Source: Massilia sp. UMI-21 (GTDB taxonomy: Bacteria; Pseudomonadota; Gammaproteobacteria; Burkholderiales; Burkholderiaceae_D). Taken from it: a stretch of DNA of 64,000 nt. Below the pieces are notes generated by a model. That model did not search any database. It was not told the DNA's origin and was given only the letters and a program-made list of their open reading frames with translations. Made by a program: the position numbers and the translations under genes. The DNA lies in assembly GCA_015277795.1 (NCBI GenBank), contig CP063848.1, forward strand, positions 2,914,001 to 2,978,000. Direction: 5' to 3'. Positions within the stretch are counted from its first letter, which is position 1. Each line of letters begins with the position of its first letter. This document shows positions 25,381 to 32,970 of this stretch, piece after piece.

Positions 25381-26910
25381 CTATCGATAGATTGTCGAAA
25401 GACGTGTGATGTGGTTCTTAAAGTGAGCCTGCCGAGTAGCTTCAGCTATTCGAGGGCGAAACGCCGGCATCGGCGATCGCACATATACATAGGTTGGGCG
25501 GTCGGCACAGTCGGCGCCTCCGACTGCCCAGTATGTGTCGTACCGGGAAGCAGTGCGCTGGCGGAGCCAGTATGTTTTGCCTCGCTCTGAGTTTTTTTGT
25601 GCTACCGCTAGTAGTTCCCGGAAACTTTCAATGCAAGCACTAGAAAATATATGGGCGAGCACCCAAACTTGTGTCGCTGGCGACCAGTGCCCAGGGCAAG
25701 GAGAAGCCCGAGCTGACAGCCAGCCGACAATACCGTACATTTCTAGATCGGTTTCGCTAAAAAGATATCGTGGAGTGCCGCAGCCTTCCCAGATCATCCT
25801 CCAGCGGATAAAAGCCTCGGCGACTGGACAGAAACTGCTGGTGATCTCTCCTTCAACCCGCCACCAGAGATGCTGGGCGGCGGTGAAAACACAACGGCGA
25901 TGGGGACCTACCACGTGCCGCCATAATCGCCGACGCAGGGCTCGATACACAGCCTTTAAGCTCGCCAACTCGGCATCGCTCTTTGATGCGACTGTCCGTG
26001 CAACCGAGAGGTCAACGTCGGCGGAATCATCTGCTAAAGGGTCATCGTCTTCAAATAGAATGGTACGTGATACACCTCGCTCACAATGTTCAACGCGTTC
26101 CATTGTAAGATGCAGCTGCTGACTACCTCTGCCGTATCCAGTTTCCTCAAGTACATGCGAAACGAATCCGAGGTATCTTGAGATGTAGCCGGAGCGCTCG
26201 ATCGGCGAGAATGAAATTTCCCCCTGTGCGAGCTGAAGGGTCTTTTTGCCGAGTTCGAGTTTCGAGGTAAGCACACGATCCTCGAACTGAAAAAACCGTT
26301 GAAGCCTGGTTAAGAAACCATGCTCTTTTAACCGAGGTATCAGCATGTTCGCACGCGGCGCGCGCAACCTGGGAGCCCAGTCCATTCCGCAATGGATGCA
26401 TGCAAAAGGTTTTGAGAATATATCCGACCTCAACCTGTAAGGCATCTCAGAATTACATTGAGGGCATGTGGAGCGAATAGCAGTCCGATGAATAGGGCAA
26501 TAAGCTGCCATCGAGACTTGGAATATAGCCGGATGAAACCCGCGCTGAAGGCATAATTCGCACCAACGCAGATTGTCGCTTGATCTGAGCCTCCCCTCGG
26601 GAAGAATTTCTTGGAGAAATGCCGAGCGCACTTGAGTTTGACCAACTCGAAAAATATTGCTCATCTCTTCAAGATCGAATACGTCGGCGCTGCGGAGGTC
26701 GACATCGGGTCGACCACATATCGCAGCCCTCCTCCGGCAATTTGCGCTCACGAATATTTTTGCAAGCTCGCGAGCGGACAGCGCGTTGAGCATAGCAAAC
26801 TTCATAAGCAGGCCGAAGCTTGAGTCGATGCCGCTGTACCAGTCGTCGCGCCAGGTCCATCCAGCGACTGGTGGCCGAACAGTATCAAGAATTATTCGCG
26901 CGCTCTTCAT
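25381..26910 (-). CDS. tniQ: TniQ/TnsD-family target-selection protein
   Basis: A 509-residue protein with the TniQ zinc-binding region between about residues 115 and 185: CELC, then CPIH, CPQC and CIHC. Proteins of this family recognise the DNA target of Tn7- and Tn5053-type transposons and recruit the TnsC ATPase. The N-terminus, with WTWRDDWYSGIDSSFG, replaces the usual PGESLYSWL start. The C-terminal 300 residues probably hold helix-turn-helix domains that read the attachment site. The start overlaps the end of tnsC by 26 bases, so the genes are coupled. It is the only TniQ here, which suggests a single targeting route. Confidence 0.85.
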   Translation of the reverse strand: MKSARIILDTVRPPVAGWTWRDDWYSGIDSSFGLLMKFAMLNALSARELAKIFVSANCRRRAAICGRPDVDLRSADVFDLEEMSNIFRVGQTQVRSAFLQEILPEGRLRSSDNLRWCELCLQRGFHPAIFQVSMAAYCPIHRTAIRSTCPQCNSEMPYRLRSDIFSKPFACIHCGMDWAPRLRAPRANMLIPRLKEHGFLTRLQRFFQFEDRVLTSKLELGKKTLQLAQGEISFSPIERSGYISRYLGFVSHVLEETGYGRGSQQLHLTMERVEHCERGVSRTILFEDDDPLADDSADVDLSVARTVASKSDAELASLKAVYRALRRRLWRHVVGPHRRCVFTAAQHLWWRVEGEITSSFCPVAEAFIRWRMIWEGCGTPRYLFSETDLEMYGIVGWLSARASPCPGHWSPATQVWVLAHIFSSACIESFRELLAVAQKNSERGKTYWLRQRTASRYDTYWAVGGADCADRPTYVYVRSPMPAFRPRIAEATRQAHFKNHITRLSTIYR

Positions 26911-27904
26911 TACGCTTCTTCGCGGCTAAATCCGTCGCTGGCAACCCTAAGCGCAGCTCCTCCTGCGCTTCTACATACATGGCATCCTTGATCGCCTTGT
27001 TCCAGATATCCCGACTAAATCGAAAATCAGGCGCGTCAAGATGCTTATTCTCTGACAGCGCGATCTCTACGGTATGGGCGAAGTACTGCATAGGAATCTC
27101 GATGTCAAAGGTAAAGCCGGCATTAGCATGCGCCGTACAAAATGCCTCCCACAGGACGTTTGCCTGATCAAGCAGCCTTAGGCCACTGTCATAAGCATTC
27201 GGATAGAAGAACCTTGTGTAGGACCAATCGGACCCTTGAGGAAAATAAGCTTCGTCGTATGCTGCTAAACAAGTAGCTATGTCTTCGGCGCTGCAAAGCC
27301 CGTCGAAGCGCATTTCTACAATCATGAAGCGTAATACGATCTGGGTGTGGTTACTTTGCCGTAATGCTGTCTTCTGATGAAGCAATTGTGGCTGCCCCAC
27401 CAAAAAAGTGATCATTCGAATCCCTCTCCTTTCAAGCTTATCGTGCACATCGCGCAACCATTCGTACTCCGTCACCCCGAGCTTCTGCGCCTCGTCCCCG
27501 AAAAAAACAACCCAGTTGTGCCCCGATCTGTCGACAAGCTCACATATTCGCTCAATCAGTCGTATGCGTTTCTTCGTTACAGACCCTGGCGCTGCTCCCT
27601 TATGTCCTACTGCTTCAAGAAGGTTTGCGAAGAAGCCATCTTCCGATGGCGCTTTCTTAAACTCACAGCCGAAACTAATAAAAACCGATTCAGGGAAGTC
27701 TGCCTGGAGGACATTGATGACGTAGCGAATACTGTAGGTTTTGCCGAAACGGGGATACGCGTAGATAATCGCACCAGGAGTTCGTAGGCGAATCAGGCGT
27801 TTGACACGTTCAGTCAGAGCATCGATCGAAGGCGTCGGAACAATGTAGGTTTGCTGTGTTACCGGATGCTCAGCAAATGTGACGGGCCGGAGATACGTTA
27901 TCAA
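26885..27904 (-). CDS. tnsC: TnsC-type AAA+ ATPase (transposition regulator)
   Basis: A 339-residue AAA+ ATPase. The Walker A is AYPRFGKTYS, with Ala where the first Gly of GxxxxGKT is usual. The Walker B is VVFFGDEAQ, and a sensor-like LVGQPQL follows. TnsC/TniB proteins polymerise on target DNA and bridge the target selector with the TnsAB transposase. The gene starts eight bases after tnsB and runs into tniQ. Together with its neighbours the call is secure. Confidence 0.9.
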   Translation of the reverse strand: MITYLRPVTFAEHPVTQQTYIVPTPSIDALTERVKRLIRLRTPGAIIYAYPRFGKTYSIRYVINVLQADFPESVFISFGCEFKKAPSEDGFFANLLEAVGHKGAAPGSVTKKRIRLIERICELVDRSGHNWVVFFGDEAQKLGVTEYEWLRDVHDKLERRGIRMITFLVGQPQLLHQKTALRQSNHTQIVLRFMIVEMRFDGLCSAEDIATCLAAYDEAYFPQGSDWSYTRFFYPNAYDSGLRLLDQANVLWEAFCTAHANAGFTFDIEIPMQYFAHTVEIALSENKHLDAPDFRFSRDIWNKAIKDAMYVEAQEELRLGLPATDLAAKKRNEERANNS

Positions 27905-27912
27905 AGCAACTC

Positions 27913-29922
27913 CTAGAATGTAACAGTACGACGGATTTTAAGAACCCGTGGCTGCGCTGGAGTCAGATCGGAGGAATTTGGTTCAGCGGTGTTTTCTTTC
28001 TGCTCCTCGCTGCTTGCACGGAGAGTTCGGCTAGCTAAACTGTTCTCCGGTACGCGTGGAGCTGGGGCGCTTGCCGGGGGAAGCAACGAAACGTTCACAT
28101 GTGCTTTCGCTAAATCATTTGCCGCCTTCTTGTTTGTTTGAGCTTGGCTCCACTTGTATTTTTCCCACAGTTCGATCGGGTTTTCACCTTCTCGGACGAG
28201 CAGCTTTTTCTCTGCTATCAGGCGATGTATCTCTTGTCGAACGCGAAGCGAATGCGGCGTAAAGCACCATGGCCGCGCTGCGGTTAAAATGCCGAGTTCC
28301 GATCCATCTTCGAAGAACGCCTTCACAACTCGGATGTCCCGAACGTCATAATAGATTCGCAATTTTTTTCCAATTAATCCAGCATTACTAGCCAAGACTT
28401 CGTTGGTATACCGAGCGTTGGAGAAGTTGATGTGGGGACGGACGCCGTTTCGAAGTGAACCTTTCACTGTAACGACGCGAGCCTCCTGTAACAGGCAAAG
28501 ACTTGAGCGCAGGAATACTGGAAGCTTTCGTAAATATCCAGGTCGATTCACTGAATATGCGACCGCCTCCAACGGAGTGCGCCCGCCAATGCCGCCGTGA
28601 GGTTCACCGTTATAATTTCCGAGAAGAACTTCGATCAGTTCTTCCAATTCGTGATACTCCACTAGCAGAGAGATATCAGAGCCAGGATCGCTGAGGGCCC
28701 TCTCTATTGACGACGGATCACTCCCCAGATTTCCCGGCAGTCGGTGCGCGAAGTGAAGTGAGATAAGGTGAAAAAAACGTTCGATGAAGGGTCGCTCGTT
28801 TGGCTCACCAGCCGGCCCATTGTCCGACCAACAGCCGATAATCTGGTTTAACCTGATCTGCGTATCCACGGCGAGATGCGACTTTGCGCCGTCGACACGC
28901 AACCAGTTCCAGCACGCGTACGCGGCGCCTGGAACCGATGACGATGGAAAACCTCCACCAGCCTTTATTTGGAGACCAGGAATCGTATACGAGCGTGGCG
29001 CGAATGGGCTGAGCGCTGACTGCAATGCGGTTGCCACGTCGTCCTTGTTATATTCTTTTCCAAGGGCGAGCGAATACCCAATCACGCTTCTCGAATAGAC
29101 ATCGAGAAGCACAAGAATCCAGATGCGGTGAAGTTCGAGACACTGCTCGAACCCGAAGGGATCCTTCAGTTTTACCGTCAAACGTAGGTCGATCTTGTGC
29201 CCGTCAAACTCAACGACTTCGAACGCACGCGTGGCAGCAGGCGCCTGTTCTTTACCACTTACCGCCGCACCCGCCTTCAGGCCGCCTGCATTGGTCACTG
29301 CTGTCCCGTATTCCTTCTCTGCCATGGTTTTGAAATACTTTTGCAGCGTTCGAAAGCCGAGTCGACTCTCGGTGAACGGGTATTCGTTTGGCTTGATCCC
29401 TTCCGTACGGCACGCTTTGAGGAATAGATCGTGCACCTCTCGAAGTGGCTTGCGCACTTCGCGCGCCGACTTTATCTTCTCGTTGCGTTTCCTTGCATGC
29501 TTGTTCAGAAGCTTCTCGATATTCGGATAGTTGCGCAACAAGCGCTGGAATGCCCCCGATGAACCGCCGTGCCCCAACATTTCCTCACGTATCGCTGCGG
29601 ATCGTTCGTAGGACTTCAGTCGACTATAGGGAATGGCCCCTCGGAATCCGTAGATGCGCCCATCAGGGTGTTTTTTCCAGCAACGAGCGAGCGCACGATA
29701 TAGTGAGGCCCTGGTCACTCCAGTGGTCTCGAGGATGATGGAGACAGGTGTGTGTGGGTCTGTCAGGAAGATTGTGATAGCTTCGCAAAGCTGCTTGAAG
29801 GAGGATCGCGACTCCTCTGAAAGTGCCATTGGATCGACGGCAGGCCAGCTTATGAGGTCGGCCAGGTGCTCAGGTATCGAGAATCTGTCAAACTTCAGCG
29901 CCCCAAAGACTAGCTCTTTCAT
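27913..29922 (-). CDS. tnsB: TnsB-type DDE transposase
   Basis: A 669-residue transposase. It has an N-terminal HTH (SIILETTGVTRASLYRALAR, about residues 60-80) and a retroviral-integrase-like core. The DDE residues are probably in VVEFDGHKID (about residue 235), CWSDNGPAGE (about residue 360) and ERPFIERFF. A Mu-type C-terminal domain and a charged tail that would contact TnsC follow. It cuts the 3' ends and joins them to target. Its ATG overlaps the tnsA stop (ATGA). Confidence 0.92.
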   Translation of the reverse strand: MKELVFGALKFDRFSIPEHLADLISWPAVDPMALSEESRSSFKQLCEAITIFLTDPHTPVSIILETTGVTRASLYRALARCWKKHPDGRIYGFRGAIPYSRLKSYERSAAIREEMLGHGGSSGAFQRLLRNYPNIEKLLNKHARKRNEKIKSAREVRKPLREVHDLFLKACRTEGIKPNEYPFTESRLGFRTLQKYFKTMAEKEYGTAVTNAGGLKAGAAVSGKEQAPAATRAFEVVEFDGHKIDLRLTVKLKDPFGFEQCLELHRIWILVLLDVYSRSVIGYSLALGKEYNKDDVATALQSALSPFAPRSYTIPGLQIKAGGGFPSSSVPGAAYACWNWLRVDGAKSHLAVDTQIRLNQIIGCWSDNGPAGEPNERPFIERFFHLISLHFAHRLPGNLGSDPSSIERALSDPGSDISLLVEYHELEELIEVLLGNYNGEPHGGIGGRTPLEAVAYSVNRPGYLRKLPVFLRSSLCLLQEARVVTVKGSLRNGVRPHINFSNARYTNEVLASNAGLIGKKLRIYYDVRDIRVVKAFFEDGSELGILTAARPWCFTPHSLRVRQEIHRLIAEKKLLVREGENPIELWEKYKWSQAQTNKKAANDLAKAHVNVSLLPPASAPAPRVPENSLASRTLRASSEEQKENTAEPNSSDLTPAQPRVLKIRRTVTF

Positions 29923-30566
29923 GATTTAGCCTCGATCACAGTTCGGGACGAGAACGTTTCGCTTCCAAGGGTGCTGCATATTGCACGCCCCTGGTGAAGT
30001 AAGGACACGACCGCAACACGTAACAGTACGGGATCCTCTTCAGCGAAATGTTGCTCGAGTTCGGTCAGGGTTTTAAAGGAAGGAAGCGCTTTTAGTACCT
30101 GGTCCGATAATGCCTTTGGAACATATCTTCCAAAAGCAGAGAGGTCGCAGAGGAAAGACTCCCAATTCGACAACAACAATTTTTGCCGCGCAATGTCATC
30201 AGGATCCACGAAGGCAGGCTCGACGTTCGAACTAGCAGCCCAGGCCCTGAACGCTGGGATCGAAGAAGGATGATCTAATCTGGATGCAAGTTCGCTGGGG
30301 CGCAGTAGAAAAATGAATTCTTCGCGTTCCTTCCGGCAGACCCAGAAATCCACTACCCGCTTGCGCTTAAGGTCGGGGAGGCTAAGCGGACGCTCGCAAT
30401 AGGCTACGACGTCTGGATCGGCCTCAAGCAGAGTCCATGCATCGAGCGCGTCACGTCCGAAGAGTGCCAACTGCCGTTGTATCTTGGGACCGAACACATC
30501 ATAGCGATGGCTTCCGTGCGGACGACTATTGTCAGTGGGACTTGCGAACCTCAGTGGAACAGACAT
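29919..30566 (-). CDS. tnsA: TnsA-type endonuclease subunit
   Basis: A 215-residue protein of the TnsA fold, which cuts the 5' ends so that the element leaves by cut-and-paste. The ATG at 30566 follows AGGAGG; an upstream TTG is less likely. The family's RRYDVFGPKIQRQLALFGRDALDAW-type opening is present (here HRYDVFGPKIQRQLALFGRD), then LLEADPDVVAYCERP with the likely catalytic Glu and KRVVDFWV with the likely Asp. Where QxK is expected, about 15 residues on, I read LLRP, so catalysis is uncertain. It is the gene next to the transposon end and first in the operon. Confidence 0.85.
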   Translation of the reverse strand: MSVPLRFASPTDNSRPHGSHRYDVFGPKIQRQLALFGRDALDAWTLLEADPDVVAYCERPLSLPDLKRKRVVDFWVCRKEREEFIFLLRPSELASRLDHPSSIPAFRAWAASSNVEPAFVDPDDIARQKLLLSNWESFLCDLSAFGRYVPKALSDQVLKALPSFKTLTELEQHFAEEDPVLLRVAVVSLLHQGRAICSTLGSETFSSRTVIEAKS

Positions 30567-30911
30567 GACACCTCCTGAACCCAACGTTAGCGATTAGGCA
30601 ATCTTAACTTAGAGAATCTTTTTGTGCCATAACATTTTTCCGCGGCCCTGCTCTACCCTCTGATGTGCTGTTAGGCGTTTGAGTCTAAGATCGTTGGATC
30701 CAGTTTTTGGTTGAGAAGCCTGCGATTCGCGACATTGAGGCCGCGCAAGAAGGCTATGATGAAGTCTTTGCCGGCATGTCTGCGAGATCTACAGGGACCT
30801 TCATGAAGGGTGCCGAGTGAACTCCATTGAATAGAGTATGAAGACCTTCCAATTGACTCGCATGGGCGAAACCGCTCTAGGTGGCAGCGCACCCCAGGCC
30901 AGAGTCATCGC
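30567..30911. other. tnsA upstream region with a possible coding relic
   Basis: This 345-base stretch between tnsA and the terminal repeats should hold the tns promoter; an AT-rich part at 30593-30650 is the best place, but no clear boxes stand out. On the plus strand a frame from about 30690 to 30810 reads protein-like (EKPAIRDIEAAQEGYDEVFA) and stops without a start, so it may be the tail of a lost gene. I cannot name it. Confidence 0.35.
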
Positions 30912-31054
30912 GAAGTTTCAGAATTAGTTCGCGCGTTCGCCGAGTTTCAAAGTTAGTTCGCGATAAAGCGAACTAACTTTGAGATAGCAGAGTAAAGAAA
31001 TCGCGTAGAATCAAATAGTTACATGCGAACGAGACAGGTCGAATTTAGTTCGCC
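30912..31054. repeat. Terminal repeat array, probable Tn7-like right end
   Basis: Four copies of a motif ending TTAGTTCGC lie here: 30912-30933, 30941-30962, an inverted copy at 30966-30984, and a weaker one at 31038-31054. The second and third form a perfect 15-bp inverted repeat (30947-30961 with 30968-30982) around a six-base loop. Arrays of about 20-bp TnsB sites mark Tn7-like ends, and tnsA normally starts just inside the right end, as here. GC content rises sharply right after 31,055. I could not fix the exact terminus; ACA at 31021-31023 or 31034-31036 are candidates for the terminal TGT complement. Confidence 0.65.
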
Positions 31055-31196
31055 GGACGACTGCCTGAACCGCCGTCCCCTCGCGTCGAAGACAAGCACT
31101 CGCCACCGATGATGCCGGCGCCGGCAGGACCTCCGTGCTGGCCGCGTCACAGGCGTCCACTCAGGCCCGGCCCGCTGCGCTGCCCGCGGGCTGGAA

Positions 31197-32069
31197 TCAG
31201 TCCTGCACGGAGCCTGCGCGCCACAGGATCGCCGACGCGTCGTCCGCCCGTTTCACCGTGGTCGCCGCAGCGTCCTGCATGTGCGCCTCGTGACGCCGCA
31301 GCACATCGAGCGCCGCCGGTAGCCCGTGTTCCATGCACAGCGTGAACAGGCTTTCCGGCGTCAGCAGTTCATAGGTGTCGACCAGGCGATAGAACCCGTC
31401 CGTCATGCACAGCAGCGTCGCGCCGGCCGGCGCATCCACGGCGACGCTGCGTGCGCCGAACGGGCCGTTCGGGCGCAGGCACAGCGCATTCGTGCCGGCG
31501 ACCGTGTTCTGGAATTCGCGCCGCGCGCGCAGGATCGGCATCAGCCGGGCCTGGCGGGTGGCGTCGTCGTCGAGGCCAGCGGCCTGCAGAATGGCGATTT
31601 CCGCGCGCAGGATCGCTTCCTGCGGATTCACGAACGGGTCGAGATCGTGTACCGCACCGTCCGGCGTGCGCATCAGCACCTTGCAATCGCCCAGGCAGTA
31701 CAGGTCGAGCCGGTGGCCGTCGCCGAGTTGGCGCGCACGCACCCATGTCAGGGCCGCGATCGGCCAGGCATGCAGCGGAATCGATCGGCCTGCGCTGCGT
31801 TCGCAAAACTCGCGGTAGGCGGCGTCGGCGGCGGCGTGCACGGCCGCCGCCTGGTCCTGGGCGGACGCGCTGCCGGCGCATAGTGCGGCTGCCACCCGCC
31901 GTACGAACCAGACGACGTCGCCATCGAGCGGATCGATATAATCGCGGTCGGCAACCGGGCTGGCACCGTCGATGATGAAAAGATCGGTACCCCGAGGGCC
32001 ACGAACATGTCCGGCCCAGTCTTCGTTGTGATGCGCTTGCGCGCCGGACGAGAGCACGGCGATGGACAT
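31197..32069 (-). CDS. PP2C-like protein phosphatase
   Basis: A 290-residue soluble protein of the PP2C/SpoIIE-like phosphatase fold. Acidic metal-ligand positions are seen in HNEDWAGHV (about residue 15), FIIDGASPV (about residue 32), MTDGFYRLVD (about residue 226) and ADDASAILW near the end. The ATG at 32069 has AGGAAA eight bases upstream; a longer frame to 32159 has no ribosome site. No kinase gene adjoins it. Its stop lies about 140 bases from the proposed transposon end, placing it where the target gene of a Tn7-like element would be. Confidence 0.75.
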   Translation of the reverse strand: MSIAVLSSGAQAHHNEDWAGHVRGPRGTDLFIIDGASPVADRDYIDPLDGDVVWFVRRVAAALCAGSASAQDQAAAVHAAADAAYREFCERSAGRSIPLHAWPIAALTWVRARQLGDGHRLDLYCLGDCKVLMRTPDGAVHDLDPFVNPQEAILRAEIAILQAAGLDDDATRQARLMPILRARREFQNTVAGTNALCLRPNGPFGARSVAVDAPAGATLLCMTDGFYRLVDTYELLTPESLFTLCMEHGLPAALDVLRRHEAHMQDAAATTVKRADDASAILWRAGSVQD

Positions 32070-32475
32070 ATCTGGTTTCCTTTTGAAACGACGCTGAACG
32101 GCGGCCTCTTCGACAGAGCACGAAGGCACATGTCCGCGCCGGGTTATCGAACTCGACATTATATATGCTAATGTCGACTGAGATTTAGCATGAATATGCT
32201 ACAGGAATCGGCGACACGGAGGCGCCTGCCTGAGCGGCAAACCCTTGTCGGCACCAGGATCCGCGTAAGCTGGCGCGCGAACTTTTCCAGGAATTGCGCG
32301 GTCTACCCTTTGGTCGGGATGACGCAGGCGTGCGTCGCTGTCGCGGCCGTGCGCCTGCAGTGGCCGCCGTTCCACCGCTCCACACTGCCCCGCTCGACGC
32401 AGATCGCGCCCTGCGGAGTGCGACCCCTGGAATTCCCGATCGAACGCGCGAAGGAACTTAGCTCAGGAGCCCGAC
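32070..32475. promoter_or_regulatory. Intergenic region with an ATGCTAA/TTAGCAT dyad
   Basis: No gene is seen between the divergent phosphatase and lipoprotein genes. At 32165-32191 two 7-bp arms, ATGCTAA and TTAGCAT, are 13 bases apart, and ATGCTA recurs at 32196. This could be an operator for either gene. The remainder to 32475 is GC-rich and featureless. Confidence 0.35.
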
Positions 32476-32943
32476 ATGCCCATCAAACCGATCCTTTCAA
32501 TGCGCAGCCTGGCCGCGCTGTTGGTGGCAACCGGACTGGTCGCCTGTGCCACTCCCCCCGCCAGCCAGGATGCTGCCGGACAAGCGTCGACCCGGTCGGC
32601 GAACCCGGGCGCCGCGGGCACCTCCGGGACTTCCTGGGGGACCTCCTCCGCCCAGGGCGGGATGATGGGGCCGGGCATGACCGGCAGCCACGGCGCTTGC
32701 GCGATGACGGGCGGCGCCGGCGCAGGAACCCGGGCCGGCTGCCCCATGGCGGGCGGCAGCCAGGCGAGCGGCGCCGGTGCGATGCAACAGACAAACCGGG
32801 AGCAAATGTGCTCGATGTACCGCGGAATGCGGGATGCCCCCAACGAACAGGCCCGGCAAGGCATGATGGAACAATATATGCCGGCCATGTCACCCGAGAT
32901 GCGTCAACGGCACATGGAGATGATGCAACAGCAGTGCCAATAG
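32476..32943 (+). CDS. Met/Gly-rich lipoprotein
   Basis: A 155-residue exported lipoprotein with signal peptide and lipobox LVACA (Cys near residue 24). The ribosome site AGGAG precedes the ATG. After a Ser/Ala/Gly/Thr-rich stretch, several methionines and cysteines appear (GGMMGPGMTG, GCPMAGG, then QMCSMYRGM and MEMMQQQCQ). Such residues bind Cu(I) in other periplasmic proteins, and copA is convergent just downstream, so copper binding is plausible. No named family was recognised. Confidence 0.7.
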   Translation: MPIKPILSMRSLAALLVATGLVACATPPASQDAAGQASTRSANPGAAGTSGTSWGTSSAQGGMMGPGMTGSHGACAMTGGAGAGTRAGCPMAGGSQASGAGAMQQTNREQMCSMYRGMRDAPNEQARQGMMEQYMPAMSPEMRQRHMEMMQQQCQ

Positions 32944-32970
32944 CATCGGCGCAATCCGGCGTGCAGCGCC

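Noticed and set aside
30912..31054. CRISPR array
   Set aside because: Only four imperfect copies, one inverted, with unequal gaps and no cas genes; position next to tnsA fits transposon-end sites.
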